Source: Flagellimonas sp. S3867 (GTDB taxonomy: Bacteria; Bacteroidota; Bacteroidia; Flavobacteriales; Flavobacteriaceae). Taken from it: a stretch of 64,000 nucleotides of DNA. The notes under the pieces are model-generated. The model saw only the letters and a list, made by a program, of their open reading frames with translations, did no database searches and was not told the origin of the DNA. The stretch lies in assembly GCF_014698935.1 (NCBI RefSeq), contig NZ_JACVMN010000001.1, positions 930,001 to 994,000 of the forward strand. The letters are read 5' to 3'. Below, piece after piece: positions 42,516 through 51,201 of this stretch; the stretch's first letter is position 1, and each line of letters begins with the position of its first letter. A program made the translations under genes and the position numbers.

Positions 42516-43193
42516 CTATATAGAACTCTCTTCTCCCAAAATAATTGTCGGAAGGCGCTCATTGAACCATTTGGCCCTATGAATGATCATGGTATGGGTT
42601 CCATTTTTTACCGGAACGCAATCTTTAATATTGATGATTGGGAAAACTGCATCCTTTTCGCCGTGAATATGAATCAGGTCTTTGTCGGGGTTTGTTTGTT
42701 TCCAGTTTACAATTTTATCCAATGACCAATCTATATAATGCTTGTCCCTAACGGAAAGATACTTTTCATAAAGCTCTAACCTTTTGGTAACAGTTTCTCC
42801 AAATGCGTATTTGGCGAGCAGCTCTACGTTAGTTACCAACCCGGTAGGTAGTAGTTTGTGTGCCTTGGTGTATTTTGCAAAAAGCATTCGTTTAGGCAAT
42901 TCAGAACTTCGTTTTACGCTAGAAACAATTATAATCTTGGAGGTTTTCATATGTTTGGCCATTTCTTGTACCAACATACCACCAAACGAAACTCCAAGAA
43001 GTATTGGGCTTTCGTGTTTGATTTTGGCTATCATACTTTTTGCATAATCCGAAAAGGACATTCCTTTATCGGGAACAAACCATTCCAGTTTATGGGTTTC
43101 AAAACTTTCGGGAGGTAACTTGATCCCATCAAAAATAGATGGGTTGGCAGCCATTCCCGGCATTAAATATATATGTGTTTTATTGTCGGGCAT
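42516..43193 (-). CDS. Alpha/beta hydrolase
   Basis: 225 residues. The oxyanion region is LMPGMAANPSIFDG near 10-23 and the nucleophile elbow is GVSFGGM with Ser69. Asp and His candidates are in HIHGEKDAVFPI and NGTHTMIIHRAKW near the end. No signal peptide, so cytosolic. The substrate cannot be read from the sequence. It is the first gene before the lytic transglycosylase, 31 bases apart. Confidence 0.85.
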   Translation of the reverse strand: MPDNKTHIYLMPGMAANPSIFDGIKLPPESFETHKLEWFVPDKGMSFSDYAKSMIAKIKHESPILLGVSFGGMLVQEMAKHMKTSKIIIVSSVKRSSELPKRMLFAKYTKAHKLLPTGLVTNVELLAKYAFGETVTKRLELYEKYLSVRDKHYIDWSLDKIVNWKQTNPDKDLIHIHGEKDAVFPIINIKDCVPVKNGTHTMIIHRAKWFNERLPTIILGEESSI

Positions 43194-43344
43194 TTCTCAC
43201 CTAATATCGATTTGGCTAGGAAATTAGCGATTTTTTGACTAATTTTGTGTCCCTTTTTAGCTATCGCCCCAAAAAAATGCTAGGGAGATAATATTTAATT
43301 ATCATTTTGGTAATTAACACCATATCAAATTAAAACAACTCTAT

Positions 43345-43638
43345 ATGACAGAAATGAAAATCAATGACAATAGTTTCTTACGCCAATATGAGACTAAGGT
43401 CGATGGGCATTTGGCCAAGATTGAGTACTCGTCACAAGAACGCAAAGTATTTTTGACTAAGTTGGTTATTCCTGAGGAGATTACACAGGAGGACTTTAAG
43501 GAAACTTTTATCAAAGCCGTTCTGCACGAAATCCAAGAAAAAAATCTTAGAGTTGTGCCTACAAGCCCGCATATAGCTGGTTTTCTAAGAAAGAATAGAC
43601 AATATAAAGAGATGCTGCCCGTAGGGATCCGCATCTAA
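43345..43638 (+). CDS. Small GNAT-like N-acetyltransferase (YjdJ/GCN5-related, PF14542 type)
   Basis: 97 residues. The pattern HLAKIEYSSQERKVFLTKLV, then HEIQEKNLRVVPTSPHIAGF and LRKNRQYKEML fits the compact acetyltransferase-like family with residues in place for an acyl-CoA site (conserved PTSPHIAGFLRKN, in place of the usual PxCPYVxxFIxxN). Its substrate is unknown. A TAATTTTG box lies about 100 bases upstream. It is convergent with mtaB, with a strong terminator between. Confidence 0.82.
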   Translation: MTEMKINDNSFLRQYETKVDGHLAKIEYSSQERKVFLTKLVIPEEITQEDFKETFIKAVLHEIQEKNLRVVPTSPHIAGFLRKNRQYKEMLPVGIRI

Positions 43639-43660
43639 TTTATTTTAGAACTGAAAGTAT

Positions 43661-43687
43661 AAAACCTCTCGTTGAGAGGTTTTTTTT
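43661..43687. terminator. Bidirectional terminator between the GNAT gene and mtaB
   Basis: AAAACCTCTC - GTT - GAGAGGTTTT is a perfect hairpin flanked by T and A tracts. The last T residues overlap the stop codon of mtaB (43686-43688). Confidence 0.85.
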
Positions 43688-45014
43688 ATGCCAAAACTTT
43701 TTGCTGTATAAAATTGAAACGGATCAACCCATCCTCATCAATCTCCGTAAGTTCAACTTGATGCAGTGTATTGATCAATTCTGGATTCCAAGGGGCCTTT
43801 ACTTTTACATAGTTTTCGGTAAACCCATGAATGTATCCTGCTTTGTTTTCCCCTTCAAACAAAACCGTCCTTAGGCTACCCAGCTGACTTTCGTAAAAGG
43901 CTCTTCTTTTTTTAACGGAAAGCCCCCTCAGCATTTTACTCCGTTTGCTGCGCACATTTTTGGGTACGGGATTTTCCATTTCCGCCGCCAGGGTGTTGTC
44001 CCTTTCAGAATAGGTGAACACATGCAAATAGGAAATATCCAATTCGTTGAGGAAATGATAGGTTTCTAAAAAATGTTCATCAGTTTCACCAGGGAAGCCG
44101 ACAATAACATCCACACCAATACAGGCGTGGGGCATAATTTCCTTGATGCGTTTCACCCTATCCACATAGAGATTGGACAGGTATCTGCGGCGCATTAACT
44201 TTAAAATTTCATCACTTCCGCTTTGCAAGGGTATATGAAAGTGTGGTACAAAGGAGTTGCTTTTTGCAACAAAATCGATTGTCTCATTCTTAAGCAGATT
44301 CGGCTCAATAGAGGAAATGCGAAGTCGATGGATACCTTCAACCTCATCCAGCGCCTTTACCAACTCAAAAAAGCTATGCTCGTGCTTTTTGTTGCCAAAC
44401 TCTCCTTTTCCATAATCACCAATATTTACCCCAGTGAGCACAATTTCCTTAATATCTTTTGAAGCTATCTCAGCAGCATTTCGCAATACATTTTGCAAGG
44501 TATCACTTCGTGATATTCCTCGAGCTAATGGAATGGTGCAATAGGTACATTTATAGTCACATCCATCCTGTACCTTTAAAAAGGCACGGGTACGGTCTCC
44601 AATGGCGTAACTTCCGACATAAAAATCAGCATCCTCAATTTCACAGGAATGTACTTCTCCCCTATCATTTTTGGTCAAATCGTTTATGTAATCGGTAATT
44701 TTGAACTTCTCAGTGGCTCCCAGTACCAAATCCACACCATCAACAGCCGCCAATTCCTCGGGTTTCAGCTGAGCATAACACCCAACTGCCGCAACAAAGG
44801 CATCTGGATTACTCTTTTGCGCTTGTTTTACAATCGTTTTAAATCGCTTGTCGGCATTCTCCGTTACGGAACAGGTATTGATCACATACATGTCAGCCTT
44901 TTCAGAAAAGTCAACACGCTCAAAATCCTCTTTTTCAAAACTTCTTGCAATGGTAGAAGTTTCAGAGAAATTGAGCTTGCAACCCAGTGTGTAAAAAGCG
45001 ACCTTTTTATGCAT
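43686..45014 (-). CDS. mtaB: tRNA (t6A37) methylthiotransferase MtaB
   Basis: 442 residues. The UPF0004 domain has three cluster cysteines (Cys12 in TLGCKLN, Cys48 in INTCSVTENA, Cys79 in AVGCYAQ), and the radical SAM domain carries CDYKCTYC at 152-159. A TRAM-like tail closes the protein. MtaB converts N6-threonylcarbamoyladenosine at position 37 of tRNA to the 2-methylthio form. The GCKLNFSETS start and the order of motifs separate it from MiaB and RimO. Confidence 0.95.
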   Translation of the reverse strand: MHKKVAFYTLGCKLNFSETSTIARSFEKEDFERVDFSEKADMYVINTCSVTENADKRFKTIVKQAQKSNPDAFVAAVGCYAQLKPEELAAVDGVDLVLGATEKFKITDYINDLTKNDRGEVHSCEIEDADFYVGSYAIGDRTRAFLKVQDGCDYKCTYCTIPLARGISRSDTLQNVLRNAAEIASKDIKEIVLTGVNIGDYGKGEFGNKKHEHSFFELVKALDEVEGIHRLRISSIEPNLLKNETIDFVAKSNSFVPHFHIPLQSGSDEILKLMRRRYLSNLYVDRVKRIKEIMPHACIGVDVIVGFPGETDEHFLETYHFLNELDISYLHVFTYSERDNTLAAEMENPVPKNVRSKRSKMLRGLSVKKRRAFYESQLGSLRTVLFEGENKAGYIHGFTENYVKVKAPWNPELINTLHQVELTEIDEDGLIRFNFIQQKVLA

Positions 45015-45174
45015 TGACCTATATTCAATTTTAGGGCTGCAAAGATAGTGATTTGTTGGAAGTTAAGTTCAGATAGGGTAATAAGGATGAAGGCTCGGTT
45101 GATCCAATCTTGTTTATAAAACCTTAAAAGGTTTTTAAACTAATCCATTGAAATTGAATTTTTATTCTGCTAAC

Positions 45175-45880
45175 TTCGTTGTCGGTCAATATAACCCATT
45201 AAAACGAAGTGATATCTGAAACGTTGTAACAAATTTTGAAAATGGACGAATTTTATGCATTGAGCCAAGTAACAATTACCATTGCAGGGTTTGCGGCCTT
45301 ATTCTCTATTCTAAAACCTCGTGACAGTCAGTGGACTGATCTCGATAAGCTCAATCTAGTACGTTTTTATATGATGATTGAGATCGCTTGTCTAATTTCA
45401 ATATTTAGTTTCCTTCCAGTAATACTAATTGGTTACTTCGATACAGACATCACTTTTAGATTATCATTTGGGTTCTGCTTTGTAATTATCACATTATATT
45501 ATATATATGGAACAAAACGTAACAAACGATACTCAGGTAAAGTATCCATAGGTGGTGTTTCAACCATAATAATATTGACAATTGGAATATTCTGGTTATT
45601 GTTTTCTTTACTTGGTTCTTTAAATTTTCTTGGCAACAATTATAAAACCAACTACCTAATTTTACTCTTCATATTTTTCGTTATGAACATATACCTCTTT
45701 ATAAGATTAATTTATTTTACAGTTAGAAAAAATTGATAAAACCTGTTACAACAATGGCTATAATTCATTGCTATATTCTTCTTAAATTGAAACCTATTAA
45801 CCATTAAAACGGCTGGATTTCATACGGAAAAGTCCTTCGGACATTTTCCGCAACGAAATTATAGCCGAACCGATAACGAA
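45175..45880. mobile_element. Cassette-like element with 12-bp terminal inverted repeats
   Basis: TTCGTTGTCGGT (45175-45186) and ACCGATAACGAA (45869-45880) are inverted copies with 11 of 12 matches. Inside, GTTGTAAC (45223-45230) before and GTTACAAC (45745-45752) after the single gene form a second inverted pair. The 3' part has a long-range stem GGCTATAATTCATTGC / GCAACGAAATTATAGCC with an inner hairpin CGGAAAAgTCC-ttc-GGAcATTTTCCG (45825-45850). There is no transposase. It may be a MITE-like or integron-like cassette; the canonical attC core GTTRRRY was not found. Confidence 0.6.
45242..45736 (+). CDS. Four-helix membrane protein of unknown function (cassette gene)
   Basis: 164 residues from the ATG at 45242 (a TTG two codons earlier is the alternative). 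Four hydrophobic segments are seen, near 8-24, 46-66, 76-90 and 104-128, with a fifth at the C-terminus (LILLFIFFVMNIYLFIRLIY). The start MDEFYALSQVTITIAGFAAL resembles small uncharacterised membrane proteins found in marine genomes. Its AT content is clearly higher than that of mtaB and the other neighbours. It is the only gene within the inverted-repeat element. Confidence 0.7.
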   Translation: MDEFYALSQVTITIAGFAALFSILKPRDSQWTDLDKLNLVRFYMMIEIACLISIFSFLPVILIGYFDTDITFRLSFGFCFVIITLYYIYGTKRNKRYSGKVSIGGVSTIIILTIGIFWLLFSLLGSLNFLGNNYKTNYLILLFIFFVMNIYLFIRLIYFTVRKN

Positions 45881-45903
45881 ACTCCAAATTTTATACAAGC
45901 AAG

Positions 45904-46374
45904 CTACAATAGTGTATAATGCCCATGAATGCACAACCACTTGCCATTTTCTTTTACAAAAATCCGGGTTGACTTACCCCTTGAAGTGAAAGATTCCCCG
46001 TTTGTAACACCTTTATCCCTCCAGTAATAGGTAATCCAGGCAACGTCACCCTTAATTGTTATTAAAGGCTCGTCCATTTTCGTGTGGATTCCGGTAGAAT
46101 TTTTTACCCACTCGGCCACACCTTTGACCTCCACCTCTTTCCCAACTCTAAGTATGGAGTCTGTTTCACCGAACTGGGTAAAACCTGGATGCACATAACT
46201 TGCATAGCGGTCAACATCGTCATTTTCAATCGCATCCCACATGGCAACAAGAGTAGTTTTGATAGCTAGTTTTTCTTGTTCCGCAGTTGCCAGCTCACTT
46301 TGCGAGTCCATCTTATCTGATTTGCAACCAAGAAAAACAAAACAGTATAAAATTATGGCTACTAGAAATCTCAT
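45904..46374 (-). CDS. DUF4440/SnoaL-like lipoprotein
   Basis: 156 residues. MRFLVAIILYCFVFLGC carries a lipobox (FLGC, Cys17). The NTF2-like core has TLVAMWDAIENDDVDRYASY, VAWITYYWRDKG and the end KENGKWLCIHGHYTLL, which matches the cone-shaped alpha/beta fold of the DUF4440 family. Such proteins bind small ligands or act as isomerases; no active-site residues can be assigned. It stands alone just past the cassette element. Confidence 0.83.
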   Translation of the reverse strand: MRFLVAIILYCFVFLGCKSDKMDSQSELATAEQEKLAIKTTLVAMWDAIENDDVDRYASYVHPGFTQFGETDSILRVGKEVEVKGVAEWVKNSTGIHTKMDEPLITIKGDVAWITYYWRDKGVTNGESFTSRGKSTRIFVKENGKWLCIHGHYTLL

Positions 46375-46543
46375 TTTGAATTAGGTGTTAACGTGCCTCG
46401 ACAAGGTAATCAAAAGCAAATTAAATTAGGGACCATATATATCGCAACCCAACTTTTAGGAACTTTTCTTATTGCATCTTTTTTCCATTACCTTAGTGAG
46501 ATTCAACTAAACTGAGTATCAACCTTTTTCAAGACCAACTTTT

Positions 46544-47497
46544 ATGAAAATCAAGGTTCTCTTTGCCTTATGTTTTAATTTGTTTCTTTCATTTAGCCTA
46601 TTCGCCCAAAACGGCGAACTGTACCATAAAGAAAAAGTAGTGCTACATGATACTATAAAACAAAAGATTGCCAATAGACCTGTTATTCAGAAAACTGTTG
46701 ACGCAACCCAGCTTTATAGCATCATCTATGAATCTGACGGCTTAAAAATCAAAGGTTATCTGGCAACGCCTAAAACTGAAGGAGTTTATCCCGTAATTAT
46801 TTTTAATAGAGGTGGCAATCGTGAATTTGGTGCTTTAAATGATTTAAGAGCCACTTACATATTGCAGACCATTGCATCCTGGGGCTATGTGGTTGCCGCC
46901 AGCAATTATCGCGGTGGTGGAGGCAGTGAAGGTATGGAGGAATTTGGGGGTAAAGATGTAAATGATGTTCATAACCTTGTGCCCATGCTTGCGAATATGA
47001 AAGGAGCAGATACTACAAGAATGGGAATTTACGGATGGAGTCGTGGTGGATTGATGACCTATAGGGTACTTTCTGAAACCTGTAAGTTTAAAGCAGCTAT
47101 AATTGGAGCTGGTGTTGCCAATAGTTTCAGAAATATTGAAGCAAGGCCAGAAATGGAAAAATATGTGTTTTCACAATTACTGCCCAATTATGAAACCAAC
47201 AAGGAGGCCGAACTTAAAAAACGTTCCGCAGTTTATTGGGTAGACAAGCTTTGCAGGACAACGCCCATATTACTGCTTCATGGCTCAGGGGATTGGCGTG
47301 TTTCACCCAAGGACGCTTTGGACATGGCAGATTCATTGTATGCGAAAAAACATCCATTCAGGTTGCATTTTTATGAAGGCGGAGATCACGGGTTGAGTGA
47401 GTATCGCTCCTTAACGGACAACAACATAAAAGAGTTTTTAGACCATTATGTAAAAAACCTTAAAACCCACCCTCATATGAAACCTCATGGGAGATGA
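46544..47497 (+). CDS. Secreted alpha/beta hydrolase, prolyl oligopeptidase-like (S9)
   Basis: 317 residues with the signal peptide MKIKVLFALCFNLFLSFSLFAQ. The hydrolase core shows VIIFNRGGNREFG (oxyanion side), the nucleophile elbow GIYGWSRGGLM with Ser166, Asp in LLHGSGDWRVSPKDAL and His in EGGDHGLSE, in the order of S9 peptidases. The N-terminal propeller of full-length S9 enzymes is absent, so it may be an esterase or acylaminoacyl-peptidase-like enzyme. Confidence 0.88.
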   Translation: MKIKVLFALCFNLFLSFSLFAQNGELYHKEKVVLHDTIKQKIANRPVIQKTVDATQLYSIIYESDGLKIKGYLATPKTEGVYPVIIFNRGGNREFGALNDLRATYILQTIASWGYVVAASNYRGGGGSEGMEEFGGKDVNDVHNLVPMLANMKGADTTRMGIYGWSRGGLMTYRVLSETCKFKAAIIGAGVANSFRNIEARPEMEKYVFSQLLPNYETNKEAELKKRSAVYWVDKLCRTTPILLLHGSGDWRVSPKDALDMADSLYAKKHPFRLHFYEGGDHGLSEYRSLTDNNIKEFLDHYVKNLKTHPHMKPHGR

Positions 47498-47592
47498 CCA
47501 ACATTGCAATGATTAAATTCCAAGGTGTTCGTGAAACTTGGCTTACATAAGAATGCCAATTATCGTAAAATTATTCCCTAAACAACTCTAAA

Positions 47593-48708
47593 TTAGGCCA
47601 ATATCCAATATACCAAAGCACTGAACAAAGCAGCCACAGGTAAGGTCAATAACCATGATAGAAGTATATTCCTAACCGTTTTTACATCGGCTTTTTTGGT
47701 TACGGTACCAATTCCAAATATGGAGCCCACCGAAACATGGGTTGTGGATACTGGCATACCATGAATACTGGCGGTGGTTACCAATAAGCCTGTAATAAGA
47801 TTTGCCGTAAAACCCTGCCCATGATTCATAGGTGTGATTTTTTTTGCAACGGTATGTCCCACCTTTTTGGCATTTATAATACCCCCAATGGCCATGGCCA
47901 AAGCAACAGCGATCATTCCCCATTCAATACTAAGCGAGTTGATTACTAATAATAATCCAACAATTTTGGGGGTATCGTTCAATCCTCTCGCAAAACTGAC
48001 CACCCCAGCACTTAGGTAATGGGCATAATCCAGTAATTTTTGAGCTTTGATGCCTAAAAATTTGCCCTGATATCTTTCTTCACTTCGTTCGCCAACGGAT
48101 AACCTCGTGGTCTTTTGGCGAATTACTTCAAGGGCTACGGAATTATCCTTGTTCTGAATCTGAGGGGTCAATTTGGTCTCCTCACTTACGTAAACATAGG
48201 TTTCTTTGGATACACCACAGGCAATTCGTAATCTTCTGAAAAGAACATACACCAACAAACTTACTACCGCAGCCATTAAAGGGCTTACAATTAAAGGAAT
48301 CAGGAAAGTATTGCCAAGCTTAGTAAAGTTAAATGCACTGCCTACGGCAACGACCCCACTTCCAAACAAGGCCCCCACCAAGGAATGGGTGGTAGAAATG
48401 GGCATCCCTATGCGGGTAGCCAAGAAAACCGTTATTCCCGCCCCCAATGCTATAGCCACAGCAAAATTAGGGTCTTGAATCAATTCATTGGGAACCAATC
48501 CCTTTCCTGAGAAATTTTTGACCAAGGTATCTGCAAGATATATTGCCGCTACGGATCCTAGAAACGTGGTAATCGTTGCCCAGGTAATAGCTCCTTTGTA
48601 GTTTGTTGTTCCACTACCAAATAATGTGGCTACACCTTTGAAATTATCGTTTGCACCATTACTGTAAGCTAAAAAACACGCAACAATAAAAAGAACTATC
48701 AGAATCAT
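47593..48708 (-). CDS. pit: Inorganic phosphate transporter, PiT family
   Basis: 371 residues from the ATG at 48708 (a TTG two codons earlier is the alternative). About ten membrane helices and two inverted PiT repeats with signatures YSNGANDNFKGVATLFGS near 16-33 and ARGLNDTPKIVGLLLVI in the second half; a cytoplasmic loop of about 60 residues lies between. It is a cation-coupled symporter for phosphate. The 241-base stretch before it carries the palindrome at 48830-48845, and there is no phoU-like partner next to it here. Confidence 0.93.
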   Translation of the reverse strand: MILIVLFIVACFLAYSNGANDNFKGVATLFGSGTTNYKGAITWATITTFLGSVAAIYLADTLVKNFSGKGLVPNELIQDPNFAVAIALGAGITVFLATRIGMPISTTHSLVGALFGSGVVAVGSAFNFTKLGNTFLIPLIVSPLMAAVVSLLVYVLFRRLRIACGVSKETYVYVSEETKLTPQIQNKDNSVALEVIRQKTTRLSVGERSEERYQGKFLGIKAQKLLDYAHYLSAGVVSFARGLNDTPKIVGLLLVINSLSIEWGMIAVALAMAIGGIINAKKVGHTVAKKITPMNHGQGFTANLITGLLVTTASIHGMPVSTTHVSVGSIFGIGTVTKKADVKTVRNILLSWLLTLPVAALFSALVYWILA

Positions 48709-48829
48709 ATGCAAAGGTTTATCTTATTCTGAATTCTCAAAAATGACCTTGTCTATATTAAAAAATAGTACAGCTGTTATTGGCTAAACACAAAGTCTAT
48801 CAAGAATTTTGGTCAACGATATTTTCTTT

Positions 48830-48845
48830 GGTCGATATTTCGACC
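48830..48845. promoter_or_regulatory. Short perfect palindrome upstream of the phosphate transporter gene
   Basis: GGTCGA-TATT-TCGACC is a six-pair perfect palindrome in the 241-base gap between the transporter and the GlmU-family gene, about 120 bases before the transporter start. It has no T-tract on either side, so a terminator is unlikely; an operator is possible. Confidence 0.3.
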
Positions 48846-48949
48846 GTTACTTTACTGAAAAATACGCATTCACCCCGACTCTTAGGCAGAAACAATTGGA
48901 AGTCAATAAAGTATAGTTAAAAATAAAAAAGAAATTGGATTGGCCAGAG

Positions 48950-50125
48950 TTAGAAGTTACGCCACTTTTCGGTTTCGTCAAAGACGTGTTGTAGAATCTT
49001 TGCCTCAATTTCGTCAAATTCCTTACCTCTCCGGGCCATCATCACTTCTGCTGTCTCAAATGCTTTTTTGGTATGGTAGGTTCGAAATCCTGAAGCACCT
49101 CCCCAACTAAAACTTGGGATAAAATTTCTTGGGAAACCAGGAACATAAATGTTGCTGTTTACTCCAATCACGGTTCCTGTATTGAACATCGTATTAATAG
49201 CAGTTTTACTGTGATCACCCATCATAAGTCCACAAAACTGTAGTTCAGTGTGATCAAATTTTTCCGTGTCGTAATTCCACAACCGTACTTTAGCGTAGTT
49301 GTTCTTTAAATTGGAATTGTTCGAGTCCGCGCCAATATTACACCATTCACCCAAGACAGAATTGCCCAAATAACCCTCGTGCCCCTTGCTTGAATATCCG
49401 AAGATAACAGAGTTGCTGATTTCTCCACAGACCTTCCCAAAAGGGCCTATGGTTGTAGGACCATAAATCCTGGCTCCCATTTTTACTACTGCTTTCTCAC
49501 AGAGGGCCAATGCACCACGTATAAGCCCACCTTCCCATATCTCGGCATTTTTTCCTACATATATGGGGCCTTCTGAGGCATTCAATATCGAATATTCGAC
49601 CGAGGCACCTTCTTCCAAAAAAATATTTTCAGGTCTTACAACTTTGTTGGTATCTGAGATTGGAGCACTTTTTCTTCCTTTGGTAATAAAATCGAAGTCA
49701 GCTTGAAGTGCCTCGCCGTTTTTAGAAAAGATGTCCCATGTATAATCTACGGTGAGTATATCACCAATAAACTCGATTTTTCCATAGTCTGAAAAATCAA
49801 CTTCACCTCTAGGGTTATCAGTTCTGTAGGCTACAATTCTATCCTGATAAAAGATAGCTTCCCTTTCTTTTAAAGAAAGAATATGCTGCATTAGAGGTTC
49901 ATTTGGAAGAAAAGAAGCCACAATTACAATATTATCTTCAGCATCCACCATCTGATATTTTTCAGATAAATAGTCTTCTGTTTTAAAACTTGTTGTTGTA
50001 TTGAGGTACTTTTCCCATTTTTCCCGAATGGTCAAAATTCCAATTCTAATCTCCGCAACTGGTCTTGTAAAGGTAAAAGGAAGCAACGCTTTTCTTTGCG
50101 GTCCGTCAGAAAGGATATAGTTCAT
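48950..50125 (-). CDS. GlmU-family protein (sugar nucleotidyltransferase-like with left-handed beta-helix)
   Basis: 391 residues. The N-terminal half begins MNYILSDGPQRKALLPFTFT and resembles a nucleotidyltransferase without the full GxGTRMxP motif. The C-terminal half is a hexapeptide beta-helix: RIYGPTTIGPFGKVCGEI, SVIFGYSSKGHEGYLGN and GVNSNIYVPGFPRNF. In Bacteroidota such proteins are annotated as GlmU-like or UDP-GlcNAc diphosphorylase-like; the reduced signature leaves activity uncertain. It is convergent with nothing and reads from its own promoter. Confidence 0.82.
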   Translation of the reverse strand: MNYILSDGPQRKALLPFTFTRPVAEIRIGILTIREKWEKYLNTTTSFKTEDYLSEKYQMVDAEDNIVIVASFLPNEPLMQHILSLKEREAIFYQDRIVAYRTDNPRGEVDFSDYGKIEFIGDILTVDYTWDIFSKNGEALQADFDFITKGRKSAPISDTNKVVRPENIFLEEGASVEYSILNASEGPIYVGKNAEIWEGGLIRGALALCEKAVVKMGARIYGPTTIGPFGKVCGEISNSVIFGYSSKGHEGYLGNSVLGEWCNIGADSNNSNLKNNYAKVRLWNYDTEKFDHTELQFCGLMMGDHSKTAINTMFNTGTVIGVNSNIYVPGFPRNFIPSFSWGGASGFRTYHTKKAFETAEVMMARRGKEFDEIEAKILQHVFDETEKWRNF

Positions 50126-50150
50126 GGTGTTGGTTTAAAAGTGTAAAAAT

Positions 50151-50181
50151 AAAAAACGCCCCTGATTAATAACCAGAGGCG
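50151..50181 (-). terminator. Intrinsic terminator of rpmE2
   Basis: On the minus strand CGCCTCTG pairs with CAGGGGCG with one mismatch, followed by TTTTTT. It lies 24 bases after the rpmE2 stop. Confidence 0.85.
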
Positions 50182-50204
50182 CTAAATATTGTTGTGAAAG
50201 TAGC

Positions 50205-50474
50205 TTATTCTTCTTTCTTTTCTTCTTTGCTGAACTTTTTGTATTTGTTCTTGAACTTGTCAATTCTACCAGCAGTATCAACCAATTTGGTCTTACCAGT
50301 ATAGTATGGGTGTGAAGTTCTTGAAATCTCCAACTTTACCAAAGGATATTCTTCACCATCTACTGTTATGGTCTCTTTGGCCTCGGCGGTAGATTTTGTA
50401 ATAAACACATCGTCATTAGACATATCTTTAAAAGCTACCAATCTATAATTTTCTGGGTGTATACCTTTTCTCAT
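50205..50474 (-). CDS. rpmE2: 50S ribosomal protein L31, type B
   Basis: 89 residues. MRKGIHPENYRLVAFKDMSN is the usual start, and EISRTSHPYYTGKTKLVDTA is the conserved core. The type-B form lacks the zinc-binding cysteines of type A and is the only L31 that many flavobacteria possess. L31 lies at the intersubunit bridge of the 50S subunit. The tail KYKKFSKEEKKEE is charged, as usual in the phylum. Confidence 0.96.
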   Translation of the reverse strand: MRKGIHPENYRLVAFKDMSNDDVFITKSTAEAKETITVDGEEYPLVKLEISRTSHPYYTGKTKLVDTAGRIDKFKNKYKKFSKEEKKEE

Positions 50475-50508
50475 CGTCTTTAATACTTGATCTCAGAATT
50501 TCGAGGTG

Positions 50509-50539
50509 CAAATTTAATGATTTATTGGATATTCCCAAC
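50509..50539 (-). promoter_or_regulatory. rpmE2 promoter
   Basis: On the minus strand GTTG (TTG at plus 50536-50538), 19 bases, and TAAATTTG (plus 50509-50516) match the -33/-7 pattern with a perfect -7 box. The leader would be about 30 bases. Confidence 0.75.
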
Positions 50540-50637
50540 TTATAATGCCTAAAAAAGAAAAAATCTATTTTTATATGTAACAAATTAACCAAAGACCTCA
50601 CTAACAAGCTACAATCAACACTAAAAATTTAAACAAA

Positions 50638-51159
50638 ATGGAAGGAACCCAACCTAAAACAAGGAAATTTTCATTGCGATATGGCTTAATTGCCGGAATT
50701 GCAGGTATAGTTTTTGGCATTATGCTCTATTTTGCTGATTTGCATTATGATAGAAGTTTTGCCATTCAGGCAATACAATTCGGAATTCTAGCGGTATTTA
50801 CTGTTATTGCCGCGATTCAGTATAAAAAAGCCAATAATGGCTACATTAAATTGGCACAAGCGTTAAAAATAGGAGCTGGAGTAGGTTTGATAGCAGCAAT
50901 ACTAGGTACCTTATATTTTTTGGTGCTATCCAATATAATAGAACCTGATTATTTAGAGAAAGCCACTGAAATACAACGCGTTAAAACTTTTGAAGAAAAC
51001 CCAGGCCTAACACAGGAACAGTGGGATCAAGGAGTAGCCTTCCAAAAGAAGCTTTTCCCAGTATTTTTAGCATTTGGGTTAGTCATTAGTGCTCTTTTTG
51101 GACTTATTGTTGGACTAATTACTGGACTAATAATCAAAAAGGACAACCCGGCATACTAA
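50638..51159 (+). CDS. DUF4199 family membrane protein
   Basis: 173 residues, four membrane helices (about 15-31, 40-60, 77-100, 138-165), starting MEGTQPKTRKFSLRYGLIAG. A soluble segment of about 40 residues (PDYLEKATEIQRVKTFEENP onward) separates helices 3 and 4, as the family shows. Function unknown. In flavobacteria the gene commonly precedes the GT2 gene found next to it, 42 bases away here, so a link to the transfer or flipping of a lipid-linked sugar is conceivable. Confidence 0.85.
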   Translation: MEGTQPKTRKFSLRYGLIAGIAGIVFGIMLYFADLHYDRSFAIQAIQFGILAVFTVIAAIQYKKANNGYIKLAQALKIGAGVGLIAAILGTLYFLVLSNIIEPDYLEKATEIQRVKTFEENPGLTQEQWDQGVAFQKKLFPVFLAFGLVISALFGLIVGLITGLIIKKDNPAY

Positions 51160-51201
51160 ACCAAAAAATACTACTTTTGAAAGGAATTCCAGAATTGAAC
51201 A

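Noticed and set aside
45223..45880. Classical integron attC site
   Set aside because: The layout (gene followed by a long imperfect palindrome) is similar, but the core RYYYAAC...GTTRRRY is not found and there is no intI gene in the window. It is reported as an unnamed cassette instead.
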